From assembly GCA_039931775.1 (NCBI GenBank), contig JBDTRG010000083.1, positions 1-64,000 of the forward strand: a DNA stretch of 64,000 bases, read 5' to 3'. The position numbers were made by a program, and so were the translations under genes. Positions 47,142 to 55,733 of this stretch are shown one piece after another. Origin of the DNA: CAIWHR01 sp039931775 (GTDB lineage Bacteria; Pseudomonadota; Gammaproteobacteria; Burkholderiales; Casimicrobiaceae). The number at the start of each line of letters is the position of its first letter. Position 1 is the stretch's first letter. The notes beneath the pieces were generated by a model. The model saw only the letters and a program-made list of their open reading frames with translations, searched no databases and was not told the DNA's origin.

Positions 47142-47795
47142 TCAGCGCGGCGGAAACTCCGCGAGAATCGTCTCGGTTGCGTAGACCTCGTCGCCGACTG
47201 CGACCTTGGGCCGCGTGTCCGGCGGCAGGTAGACGTCGACCCTCGAACCGAAACGGATGAATCCGAAGCGCTGTCCGCGCGCCAGTGCATCACCCGGCTT
47301 CACATAGCAGAGGATGCGCCGGGCGATGAGGCCCGCCACCTGCACGCACGTGACGTCGCGGCCGTCGGCCGTGCGCAGATGCAGCGCGTTGCGCTCGTTT
47401 TCGACCGACGCCTTGTCGAGCGCCGCATTGAGGAATGTTCCGGCGTGGTACCACGCGGCGACGACGCTGCCGTCCACCGGGCTGCGGTTCGAATGGACGT
47501 TGAACACGTTCATGAACACGCTGATCTTGATCGTGTCGCGCTGCAGGTAGGGATCGCGCGCGGATTCGACCCGCACAACCTTCCCGTCGGCCGGCGAGAG
47601 TACAACGCCAGGATCGCGGGGAACGGCGCGCTTCGGATCGCGGAAGAACTGCAGCACGAACAGCGTCGCGAGCCACGCGACGGCCGCGCCGAGCCAGATG
47701 CCGAAGTACGTCAGCGCGACGGCGGCCGACAGGGCCAGCGCAACGAAAAGCCATCCTTCGCGGGCGATGAACGGATGCGGATAGTCGTCGTGCAT
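47142..47795 (-). CDS. psd: Phosphatidylserine decarboxylase proenzyme (short PSD-A type)
   Basis: Psd decarboxylates phosphatidylserine to phosphatidylethanolamine. The 217-residue proenzyme has an N-terminal membrane hairpin (about 14-50), the catalytic SPADGKV and MNVFNVHSNRSPVDG motifs, and the self-cleavage site G183-S184 in RFGSRVDVYLP, where serine becomes the pyruvoyl group. Ribosome-binding signals are poor; the start is set by the conserved start MHDDYPHPFIAREGW. It lies between the small membrane gene and pssA. Confidence 0.95.
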   Translation of the reverse strand: MHDDYPHPFIAREGWLFVALALSAAVALTYFGIWLGAAVAWLATLFVLQFFRDPKRAVPRDPGVVLSPADGKVVRVESARDPYLQRDTIKISVFMNVFNVHSNRSPVDGSVVAAWYHAGTFLNAALDKASVENERNALHLRTADGRDVTCVQVAGLIARRILCYVKPGDALARGQRFGFIRFGSRVDVYLPPDTRPKVAVGDEVYATETILAEFPPR

Positions 47796-47808
47796 GCGGG
47801 CGGCGGGA

Positions 47809-48129
47809 CTACCGTGTCGCCTTTTCCATCCGTGCCGCGCGCTCGTCGGCCTGCTGCTTGACCATGTCCTCGACGCCGCGCGCCCGGTCGAGCGCACCGG
47901 CCGGCGCCACCGGCGCGGAGTCCATATCGAGCGTCTCGATGCCCATGGCGCCAGGCGCACGCGCGCGCGCGCCCGGCGTTCCGGCTTTCGCGTCCGCCGT
48001 CGGCTTGCCGGGCATCAGGCCGTATTGCTTCAACGCCTCCTTCCCGAGGAAGGCGACGATCACGAGAACAACCAGCATGGCGACGAGTCCAAGCCACCCT
48101 CTCTGGCGCGCGCGCAAAGCGTTTTTAAT
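47809..48129 (-). CDS. Small single-helix membrane protein of unknown function
   Basis: A protein with a basic N-terminus (KNALRARQRGW), one membrane helix (LGLVAMLVVLVIVAFLG) and a charged Ala-rich tail (DRARGVEDMVKQQADERAAR). No family is recognised. The best Shine-Dalgarno in the area, AGGAGG, is seven bases before an ATT codon at 48129, giving 106 residues; an upstream ATG at 48186 (125 residues) lacks such a site and starts only eight bases after ilvC. An ATT start is rare, so the start is uncertain. It is 13 bases upstream of psd. Confidence 0.6.
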   Translation of the reverse strand: MKNALRARQRGWLGLVAMLVVLVIVAFLGKEALKQYGLMPGKPTADAKAGTPGARARAPGAMGIETLDMDSAPVAPAGALDRARGVEDMVKQQADERAARMEKATR

Positions 48130-48193
48130 GATTCGCCCTCCTCGGTCGTGCGGAGCCCTGTCGCCCTCGGCGCATCGGCCCCGCACGCTTTCG

Positions 48194-49210
<1,017 letters not shown>

Positions 49211-49238
49211 TGTTCCCCCGATTCTGGATTTGCACGTC

Positions 49239-49264
49239 GTCGTTCCCGCCTTCGCGGGGACGAC
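49239..49264. repeat. Short palindromic repeat between ilvN and ilvC
   Basis: GTCGTTCCCGC (49239-49249) and GCGGGGACGAC (49254-49264) form an 11-bp stem with one G-U pair. It belongs to the same family as the element at the carA-carB junction. In the transcript it lies between two operon genes and could modulate ilvC expression. Confidence 0.65.
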
Positions 49265-49280
49265 GCTCTCGATCTGCCCG

Positions 49281-49772
49281 TTACACTTTCAAAATCCGTT
49301 CGCCGCGTCCGATGCCGGACGCGCCGGTGCGCACCGTTTCGAGGATCACGCCCGGCTCGATCGCCTCCAGGAAGGCGTCGAGCTTGTAGCCCGTCCCCGT
49401 GAGCTCGATCGTGTAGCTCTTGTCGGTGACGTCGAGGATGTTCCCGCGAAAGATGTCGGCGAGCCGCTTCATCTCCTCGCGGTCCTTTCCCGCCGCGCGC
49501 ACCTTGACGAGCATCAGCTCGCGCTCGATGTGATTGCCCTCGGTGAGATCGACCACCTTGACGACGTCGACGAGCTTGTTCAGCTGCTTCGTGATCTGCT
49601 CGATCACGTCGTCGGACCCGATCGTGACGATCGTCATCCGCGACATCGTCACGTCCTCGGTCGGCGCCACCGTCAGCGACTCGATATTGTAGCCGCGGGC
49701 CGAGAAGAGCCCGGCGATCCGCGACAGCGCGCCCGCCTCGTTTTCCACGAGAATGGAGAGGATGTGCCGCAT
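49281..49772 (-). CDS. ilvN: Acetolactate synthase small (regulatory) subunit IlvN
   Basis: The 163-residue regulatory subunit binds valine and activates IlvB. The ACT domain (HILSILVENEAGALSRIAGLFSARGYNIESLTV) and the second domain (LDVTDKSYTIELTGTGYKLDAF) are complete. A G-rich stretch precedes the start. It follows ilvB after 148 bases of unusual GC-rich repeats. Confidence 0.96.
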   Translation of the reverse strand: MRHILSILVENEAGALSRIAGLFSARGYNIESLTVAPTEDVTMSRMTIVTIGSDDVIEQITKQLNKLVDVVKVVDLTEGNHIERELMLVKVRAAGKDREEMKRLADIFRGNILDVTDKSYTIELTGTGYKLDAFLEAIEPGVILETVRTGASGIGRGERILKV

Positions 49773-49780
49773 GGCTATTT

Positions 49781-49866
49781 CCCCCCCGAAAGCGCTGCGC
49801 GCCCCCCCCCCCGAGGGGGGCGAGCGGCGGTGTGGAGAACCGAAAGTTCGACTTGCGAACTTTCGG
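49781..49866. repeat. Homopolymer tracts and hairpin between ilvB and ilvN
   Basis: The gap contains C7 (49781-49787), C11 (49802-49812) close to G6 (49815-49820), and a perfect 11-bp hairpin (49840-49850 with 49856-49866, CCGAAAGTTCG). GC-rich purine/pyrimidine tracts also continue to 49920. The C/G tracts can pair as a second hairpin. Similar sequences are scattered in Burkholderiales intergenic DNA. Confidence 0.6.
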
Positions 49867-49920
49867 GTGCGCGCGCGCCCTTGGGGCGGCCCGGCGGGCG
49901 CGCGGACGGCCCGGCGCCGC

Positions 49921-51627
49921 TCACAGCTCCTCCGCGAGGATCATCTCGGTCAGCCCCTTGCCGGCCGCGATCATCGGAAACACGTTCTCCGCCTGATCGG
50001 TGATGAAGTCCATGAACACCAGGCGATCCTTGAGCTTGAAGGCCTCCTTCAGCGCGCCTTCGACGTCGCCGGGCTTCTCGATCTTCATGCCGACGTGCCC
50101 GTACGCTTCGGCGAGCTTGACGAAGTCGGGCAGCGCATCCATGTACGACTCGGCGTACCGGTTGCCGTAGAAGAACTCCTGCCACTGGCGCACCATGCCC
50201 ATGTAGCGGTTGTTGAGGTTCACGACCTTGATCGGCAGATGGTACTGCTTGCACGTCGACAGCTCCTGGATGCACATCTGGATCGACGCCTCGCCGGTCA
50301 CCGTGACCACCGACGCCCCCGGATTGACGAGCTGCACGCCCATCGCAGCCGGCAGGCCGAAGCCCATCGTGCCGAGGCCGCCCGAGTTGATCCAGCGCCG
50401 CGGCTTGTCGAACTTGTAGTACTGCGCCGCCCACATCTGGTGCTGGCCGACGTCCGACGTGATGAACGCATCGCCCTTCGTCAGTTCGTAGAGCTTCTGG
50501 ATCACGTACTGCGGCTTGATCAGGTCGCTTTTCGTGTCGTAGCGCAGGCAATCCTTGCGCTGCCATTCCTTGATCTCGCTCCACCACGCCTTCAGCGCGA
50601 CCGGGTCGGGCCGTTGCGGCGATGATTCGATCAGCTTCAGCATCTCGTCCAACACATCGGCGACGTAGCCGACGATGGGCACGTCGACCTTCACCCGCTT
50701 GGAGATCGACGACGGATCGATGTCGATATGGATGATCTTGCGGTCCGCGCGGAAGAAGTGCGACGGATTGCCGATGACGCGGTCGTCGAAGCGCGCGCCG
50801 ATCGCGATCAGCACGTCGCAGGTCTGCATCGCCATGTTCGACTCGAACGTGCCGTGCATGCCGAGCATGCCGGTGAACTGCGGGTCGGTGCCCGGAAATC
50901 CTCCGAGCCCCATCAGCGTGTTGGTGCAGGGAAAGCCGAGCAGGCGCACGAGGCGCGTCAGCTGCGGCGCCGCGTCGTTCAGCACGACGCCGCCTCCCGC
51001 GTAGACCATCGGCTTCTTCGCGTCCAGCAGCAGCTGCACCGCCTTCTTGATCTGGCCGGAATGCCCTTTCGTTACCGGGTTGTACGAGCGCATCGAGACC
51101 GACTTCGGGTAGGCAAACTCGGTCGATGCCTGCGTGACGTCCTTCGGGATGTCGACCAGCACCGGGCCGGGTCGGCCCGTCGCGGCGAGGTAGAACGCCT
51201 TCTTGATCGTGACCGCGATGTCTTTCGCGTCCTTGACCAGGAAGTTGTGCTTGACGCAGGGCCGCGTGATGCCGACCGTGTCGCATTCCTGGAACGCGTC
51301 CTGGCCGATCGCGTGTGTCGGCACCTGGCCCGTCAGCACGACCATCGGGATCGAGTCCATGTATGCGGTCGCGATGCCGGTGACGGCGTTGGTAACCCCC
51401 GGGCCCGACGTGACGAGGCACACGCCGACCTTCGTCGATGAACGCGAGTAGCCGTCCGCCGCATGCACCGCGCCCTGCTCGTGCCGGACGAGCACGTGCT
51501 TGACCTTGTCCTGCTTGAAGAGCTCGTCGTAGATGTTGAGGACCGCGCCGCCCGGGTAGCCGAAGACGTACTCGACGCCTTCTTCCTGGAGGCAGCGGAT
51601 GACGATTTCCGCACCCGTGAGTTGCAT
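49921..51627 (-). CDS. ilvB: Acetolactate synthase large (catalytic) subunit
   Basis: This ThDP enzyme forms acetolactate from pyruvate. The 568-residue protein has the N-terminal domain GAEIVIRCLQEEGVEYVFGY with catalytic glutamate in the HEQGAVHAADGY region, the FAD domain, and the ThDP motif (GEASIQMCIQELSTC...NLNNRYMGMVRQWQE). The family's GDGS-type motif appears as VTVTGEASIQM. It begins the ilvB-ilvN-ilvC operon. The 316-base gap upstream contains its promoter region. Confidence 0.95.
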   Translation of the reverse strand: MQLTGAEIVIRCLQEEGVEYVFGYPGGAVLNIYDELFKQDKVKHVLVRHEQGAVHAADGYSRSSTKVGVCLVTSGPGVTNAVTGIATAYMDSIPMVVLTGQVPTHAIGQDAFQECDTVGITRPCVKHNFLVKDAKDIAVTIKKAFYLAATGRPGPVLVDIPKDVTQASTEFAYPKSVSMRSYNPVTKGHSGQIKKAVQLLLDAKKPMVYAGGGVVLNDAAPQLTRLVRLLGFPCTNTLMGLGGFPGTDPQFTGMLGMHGTFESNMAMQTCDVLIAIGARFDDRVIGNPSHFFRADRKIIHIDIDPSSISKRVKVDVPIVGYVADVLDEMLKLIESSPQRPDPVALKAWWSEIKEWQRKDCLRYDTKSDLIKPQYVIQKLYELTKGDAFITSDVGQHQMWAAQYYKFDKPRRWINSGGLGTMGFGLPAAMGVQLVNPGASVVTVTGEASIQMCIQELSTCKQYHLPIKVVNLNNRYMGMVRQWQEFFYGNRYAESYMDALPDFVKLAEAYGHVGMKIEKPGDVEGALKEAFKLKDRLVFMDFITDQAENVFPMIAAGKGLTEMILAEEL

Positions 51628-51943
51628 GGCTATGCCTTACGCAATTTGGTGGAATTCTCCGGCGCCTCCGGCGCACGGGACGATAGCTGCACTTTCCGGC
51701 GCGAACGGGGGATAAACGCGCCCACCAAGGCTTTACCGGGTAGAAAGCCGCGATCTGGTAACACCCGTCAGTGCCCCTGGGGAATCTCCGCCGAGGCTCG
51801 TGGCTTCGCGAAGGGGGCGCAAACGGCCGTTATTGCAACACAACATCGGCTGTCGCCAGCCGACCTTCAACGTTACCTGCAGTGCCCCCTGCCGGTCAAG
51901 TCCGCTGCACCGCACAACCGGGGAACGCGGGGCGCGACCTATA
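51628..51943. other. 316-base divergent gap between ilvB and the sigma-factor gene
   Basis: Contains the candidate ilvB promoter and the sigma-gene -10 box, both listed separately. A 60-codon minus-strand frame (51733-51915) shows no branched-chain-codon enrichment, so an attenuator like that of leuA is not apparent. No RNA gene or riboswitch was recognised. Confidence 0.5.
51870..51899 (-). promoter_or_regulatory. Possible ilvB promoter
   Basis: TTGACC (51894-51899) and TAACGT (51870-51875) are 18 bases apart on the minus strand, about 240 bases from the ilvB start. The -10 matches weakly; the long leader would be unexplained. Confidence 0.35.
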
Positions 51944-51945
51944 AT
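51940..51945 (+). promoter_or_regulatory. Perfect -10 box overlapping the sigma-factor ATG
   Basis: TATAAT contains the A and T of the annotated ATG. If used, the transcript would begin about 51952, inside the reading frame, forcing initiation further downstream. No -35 was recognised. Confidence 0.35.
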
Positions 51946-52543
51946 GGCTCTCCCCTACGGAACCGGTGCTGCTCTGGCCTCTCACCAAGAAATTTCGGCC
52001 TTCCTGGCAGAAGTCGAGCGCCGCGCGTTCAAGCAGGCGATGTACGCCGTCCGCGACGAGCACACCGCGGTCGATGTCGTGCAGGACGCCATGCTGAAGC
52101 TGACCGAGAAATATGCGGATAAGCCGGTTGCCGAGCTGCCGATGCTCTTTCAGCGGATATTGCAAAATACGATCCACGATCATTTCCGGCGTCAGAAGGT
52201 CAGATCGACGTGGACAACGCTCCTCTCCGCACTGGGAAAAGGCGACGAAAAGGACGAAGATTACGATCCGCTCGAAACGCTTGCGGCAAAGTCCGACTCG
52301 AATGCAAATTCCGATCCCGCGGCGCTGGCTGAACAGGGCGAGATCATGTCCCAAATCGAGCAGGCCCTGACGCGGCTGCCCGCGCGTCAACGGGAAGCCT
52401 TTCTGCTGCGTTACTGGGAGGAACTGGACGTGGCTGAAGCTGCCGCCGCAATGGGTTGTTCGGAAGGAAGCGTCAAGACCCATTGCTCGCGCGCGGTGCA
52501 TGCGCTGGCCGTGATGCTCAAGGCGAAAGGGGTGTCGCTATGA
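51944..52543 (+). CDS. RNA polymerase sigma factor, ECF/RpoE-like
   Basis: A 199-residue ECF-type sigma factor. Region 2 (VERRAFKQAMYAVRDEHTAVDVVQDAMLKL, then LFQRILQNTIHDHFRRQK) binds the -10 element. Region 4 (LTRLPARQREAFLLRYWEEL and MGCSEGSVKTHCSRAVHAL) binds the -35 element. An acidic linker rich in Asp/Glu lies between. The ATG at 51944 overlaps a perfect -10, so the real start could lie downstream, near LASHQEISAFL. It overlaps the DUF3619 gene as ATGA. The regulon cannot be predicted. Confidence 0.9.
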   Translation: MALPYGTGAALASHQEISAFLAEVERRAFKQAMYAVRDEHTAVDVVQDAMLKLTEKYADKPVAELPMLFQRILQNTIHDHFRRQKVRSTWTTLLSALGKGDEKDEDYDPLETLAAKSDSNANSDPAALAEQGEIMSQIEQALTRLPARQREAFLLRYWEELDVAEAAAAMGCSEGSVKTHCSRAVHALAVMLKAKGVSL

Positions 52544-52947
52544 CGACCAAAGACGACGATTTCGTCAAGAAAATAACCACTTACCTCGATCACGGCACCG
52601 CCGAACTCAAGGCCGGAACCGCGTATCGGCTGCGGCTTGCAAGGGCCGGGGCCCTGGCCCGGCTTGCCGATCCGAAGCGCGCCTCCGAGTTGCGGATGGC
52701 CGGCGCGCACGCCTATGCGGGATCGGGAACCCTGGGCGGGGGGCGAAGCTTCTGGGCGAGCGGGCGGCTCTGGGTCGGCATTGCGCTGATCGCCGTCGCC
52801 GGCTTCGGCTTCCAGCAGTGGCTGGCCTACCAGCAATTGAGGGACATCGAGGAGACGGACGCGGCGATCCTGTCGTCGGACCTTCCCATCGATGCGTATT
52901 TGGACCGGGGATTCCAGAATTGGCTGAGACGCGCCGGCGACGAATAA
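52540..52947 (+). CDS. DUF3619 family membrane protein
   Basis: A 135-residue protein with a helical cytoplasmic N-terminus (DFVKKITTYLDHGTAELKAGT and YRLRLARAGAL), one membrane helix (about 75-93, LWVGIALIAVAGFGFQQWL) and a short exported tail with DAAILSSDLPIDAYLDRGFQNWL. DUF3619 proteins follow this sigma factor in betaproteobacteria. Being co-translated with a sigma factor and carrying a single helix, it is positioned like an anti-sigma factor, but no anti-sigma domain is recognisable. Confidence 0.82.
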   Translation: MTTKDDDFVKKITTYLDHGTAELKAGTAYRLRLARAGALARLADPKRASELRMAGAHAYAGSGTLGGGRSFWASGRLWVGIALIAVAGFGFQQWLAYQQLRDIEETDAAILSSDLPIDAYLDRGFQNWLRRAGDE

Positions 52948-53498
52948 CCTACTGTTTTCTGCTGCCTTTTGCGCTCGCCGCCGGACTGGCGACGAGCGCG
53001 TTCGCGCAGCCGCCCAGCATCGTGCCTCCGGTCGGCATCGGGGCGCCGAAGTGGGCCGACCTCCCGGCCACGGAAAAGCAGATCCTCGCCCCCCTGGCAC
53101 CGGAATGGGACAGTTTCGAGGCCCAGCGCAAGCAGAAATGGCGCGGCATCGCGCAGCGCTACCCCAAGATGGCACCGGCCGAGCAGCAGCGGGTCCAGCA
53201 GCAGATGACGGCCTGGGCGCAGCTGTCGCCGGAGCAGCGCCGGACCGCGCGCGAGCAATACCGGACGCTGAAGACGTTGCCGCCCGAGCAGAAGAAGGAA
53301 GTCCGGCAGAAGTGGGAGCAGTACCAGAGCCTCCCCCCTGAAAAGAAGCGCGAACTTGCCGCCAAGCCTGCGCCCGCGCCGGGGACGACGCCTTTGTCGA
53401 CGCGCGCGGCCCGGCCGGCCGGGCCCCCGCCGCCCCCACCGCCCACCTCGCAGCCCACGACCACCGCGCCTCCTCCGTCGGCACCCCCCGTCAAGTGA
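52920..53498 (+). CDS. DUF3106 family exported protein
   Basis: A 192-residue secreted protein. The preferred TTG start, inside the end of the DUF3619 gene, gives a clean signal peptide: MAETRRRRITYCFLLPFALA followed by AGLATSAFAQ. The mature part is the DUF3106 helical repeat region (WADLPATEKQILAPLAPEWD, QRYPKMAPAEQQRVQQQM, LSPEQRRTAREQYRTLK, LPPEQKKEVRQKWEQY), with recurring L-x-P-E-Q/K patterns. It ends in a proline-rich tail with a run of seven prolines. Function unknown; likely periplasmic envelope-stress partner of the upstream genes. Confidence 0.8.
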   Translation: MAETRRRRITYCFLLPFALAAGLATSAFAQPPSIVPPVGIGAPKWADLPATEKQILAPLAPEWDSFEAQRKQKWRGIAQRYPKMAPAEQQRVQQQMTAWAQLSPEQRRTAREQYRTLKTLPPEQKKEVRQKWEQYQSLPPEKKRELAAKPAPAPGTTPLSTRAARPAGPPPPPPPTSQPTTTAPPPSAPPVK

Positions 53499-53505
53499 AT
53501 TCCGC

Positions 53506-54042
53506 GTGACTCGGCAAACGCCGCTCGAGTTAACGGCGGCGGACGCTCGCGCGCCGGTCGCGACGCTCCCGCAACGCCTCGCTGCCGTTGGCTACGAGGG
53601 CCTGCTGCTCGCCGCGATCGTCCTGCTGGTCGGTTTTCTGACGCTGCCGCTCGTTTCACCAGCGCAACGTTCGGCACACGCGATCGACGTGCCGTCGCTG
53701 CCGGCGCGCGCCCTTTCGGGGTGCGCAATCTTCGCCGCGGCGGGCCTCTATTTCGTCTGGTCGTGGACCGGGGGCCGGCGGACGCTGCCGATGAAGACCT
53801 GGAAATTGGCGCTCGAGCGCGTCGACGGGCGCCCTGTCGACGCGAAGACCGCGGTGACGCGTTACCTCGCGGCGTGGATCGGCCCGCTTGCCTCGCTGGC
53901 GGCCTTTGAGGCGCTGAAACCGGTATCGCTCGGCACCCACGCACTGTGGTTCGCCTCGATCAACTACGCATGGGCGCTCGTCGATCCCGACCGGCAATTC
54001 CTCCACGATCGGATCGCCGGAACCCGAATCGTCAGGCGGTGA
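53506..54042 (+). CDS. RDD family membrane protein
   Basis: A 178-residue protein with three or four hydrophobic helices and RDD-type features: LPQRLAAVGYEGLLLAAIVLL at the first helix, WTGGRRTLPMKTWKLALERVDGRPV, and the C-terminal VDPDRQFLHDRIAGTRIV. RDD proteins are suspected transporters or assembly factors. GTG at 53506 is the first suitable start after the DUF3106 stop, eight bases away. It overlaps the end of the convergent EamA gene by 11 bases. Confidence 0.83.
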   Translation: MTRQTPLELTAADARAPVATLPQRLAAVGYEGLLLAAIVLLVGFLTLPLVSPAQRSAHAIDVPSLPARALSGCAIFAAAGLYFVWSWTGGRRTLPMKTWKLALERVDGRPVDAKTAVTRYLAAWIGPLASLAAFEALKPVSLGTHALWFASINYAWALVDPDRQFLHDRIAGTRIVRR

Positions 54043-54916
54043 CGGCGTCGGGCCGCGCGAGCAGGACGCCGGCGCCGATCAGGGCCAATCCCGTCAAGGC
54101 GAGCGCATCGAGCGATTCGCCGAAAAGCAACGACGCCATCACCGCCGTCACCGCCGGCACGAGGAAGAAGAGGCGCGCGACGTTCGCCGCGGCGCCATGG
54201 CGCAGCAACCAGTAGAGAAGGCTGATCGCCCCGACCGACAGCACGATGACCGACCAGCCAAGCGCGAACGCGAATTGCGCCGTCCAGCGTACCGGCCGGG
54301 ATTCGACCGCGGCCGCGATCGGCAGGTAGACGAGCGCGCACGCCGCGAACTGGATCACGGCGCCGCTGCGCATGTCGATATGCGAGCAGTAGCGCTTCTG
54401 GTAGAGCGTCCCGACGCTGATGCCGACGAGTGCGGCGGCGATGGCGATGATGCCCGTCACGTCGCCGGTCGGCGCGACCTTGTGCCGGACGACGAGCCAG
54501 ACGCCGATCAACCCGAGGGCGAGCCCGAGCCATTGTCGCGGCACGACCCGCTCGCCGAGCCAGCCGCGCGCGATCATCACGGTGAGGATCGGCTGCAGCC
54601 CGACGAGCATGGCAGCCGTGCCGGCTGGCATGCCTCCGGCCATCGCGACGAAGACGCCGCCCAGGTACATGCCATGCACGAGCCACGCCGAAACGGCAAC
54701 GTGCCCGGCCTCGCGGAGCGTGCGCGGCCACGGGGCGCGCGTCGCCGCCGCCACCAGCGCCATCAGCAGCGCGACCAACGCGAATCGGTAGAGGAGAAAG
54801 GTCAGCGGCGGCGCGTACGGCAATCCATACCGGGCAGCGATGAAGCCGGTGCTCCAGAGCAGCACGAACAGGATCGGAAACGCAAACTGCCGTCGCGCGT
54901 GGGCGGCGTCGGTCAT
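54032..54916 (-). CDS. EamA/DMT-family permease
   Basis: A 294-residue inner-membrane protein with ten hydrophobic helices in two EamA repeats (LFVLLWSTGFIAARYGLPYA opens the first and GIIAIAAALVGISVGTLYQK the second). Drug/metabolite transporters of this family export metabolites such as amino acids; the substrate is unknown. The start MTDAAHARRQ is preferred to a longer upstream frame of low-complexity residues. Confidence 0.88.
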   Translation of the reverse strand: MTDAAHARRQFAFPILFVLLWSTGFIAARYGLPYAPPLTFLLYRFALVALLMALVAAATRAPWPRTLREAGHVAVSAWLVHGMYLGGVFVAMAGGMPAGTAAMLVGLQPILTVMIARGWLGERVVPRQWLGLALGLIGVWLVVRHKVAPTGDVTGIIAIAAALVGISVGTLYQKRYCSHIDMRSGAVIQFAACALVYLPIAAAVESRPVRWTAQFAFALGWSVIVLSVGAISLLYWLLRHGAAANVARLFFLVPAVTAVMASLLFGESLDALALTGLALIGAGVLLARPDAVTA

Positions 54917-54980
54917 CGCGATCGGGCCGATTGGGGAATGAACGGGCGCCGGACACCCGGCGCCGCACGGTGCGCCGCGG

Positions 54981-55529
54981 TCAGAACTTCGGCTTCGGAC
55001 TCGAAGCGTTGTAACGCGCAATCCCGGCGAGGATCTCCTGCTTGGCTTCCTCGGCACCGACCCAGGTGGAGATCCTCACCCACTTGCCAGGCTCGAGATC
55101 CTTGTAATGCTCGAAGAAGTGGGCGATCTGCTGCGTCGTGATCTCTGGCAGGTCGCGCGGCGACTGCACGGCGCGATAGAGATTGGTGAGCTTGTCGATC
55201 GGCACCGCGAGGATCTTGGCGTCTCCGCCGGCCTCGTCGTCCATTTTCAGCATCCCGATCGGGCGGCAGCGCACCACGACGCCGATGGTGAGCGGCATAG
55301 GCGAAAGCACGAGCACATCGCAGGGGTCGCCGTCATCGGACAACGTGCGCGGAATGTAGCCGTAGTTGCACGGATAATGCATCGCCGTCGACATGAAGCG
55401 GTCGACGAACACCGCGCCCGTCTCCTTGTCGACCTCGTATTTGATGGGGTCCCCGCGCATCGGGATCTCGATGATCACGTTGCAGTCGTTCGGAACGTCC
55501 CTGCCGGCGGGTACGCGGTCGAGATTCAT
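54981..55529 (-). CDS. ppa: Inorganic pyrophosphatase
   Basis: Soluble family I pyrophosphatase of 182 residues, hydrolysing PPi from biosynthetic reactions. Metal-binding signature DDGDPCDVLVLSP is intact, with conserved EIPMRGDPIKYEVDKETG and YPCNYGYIPRTLSDDG. The ATG at 55529 is preceded by weak ribosome-binding sequence, while a longer frame to 56147 is clearly non-homologous. It stands alone, 64 bases from the EamA gene. Confidence 0.96.
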   Translation of the reverse strand: MNLDRVPAGRDVPNDCNVIIEIPMRGDPIKYEVDKETGAVFVDRFMSTAMHYPCNYGYIPRTLSDDGDPCDVLVLSPMPLTIGVVVRCRPIGMLKMDDEAGGDAKILAVPIDKLTNLYRAVQSPRDLPEITTQQIAHFFEHYKDLEPGKWVRISTWVGAEEAKQEILAGIARYNASSPKPKF

Positions 55530-55562
55530 CGGGAGTGGTGAATGGGTCCTGGGATCGCCCCG

Positions 55563-55568
55563 ATTATA
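55563..55568 (-). promoter_or_regulatory. -10 box for ppa
   Basis: TATAAT on the minus strand, 33 bases upstream of the ppa ATG. No -35 seen at 16-18 bases. The plus-strand side of this 204-base gap shows the GGAGG of the next gene only. Confidence 0.45.
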
Positions 55569-55733
55569 CGGTTCCGGTTGAACAGGGCCTCGGACGACGC
55601 CTGCAGTCGCTGCGGCGCCGCCTGCGGACTGTACGCGGCGGCTTGCCGCGCTCGGTCCTGGACGAGGAAAATGGGGAATCCGAAATCCCCGTACGATGCA
55701 TCTAAGAGGGGCCCGTCCCTCGCTGGAGGCTCC

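Noticed and set aside
49781..49820. Phase-variable homopolymer tract
   Set aside because: The C/G runs lie in non-coding sequence between genes and do not overlap a start codon or a promoter spacer that I can identify; kept only as a low-interest structural finding.
51733..51915. 60-codon leader peptide for ilvB
   Set aside because: It shows no run of Ile, Val or Leu codons and no terminator, unlike the leuA leader.
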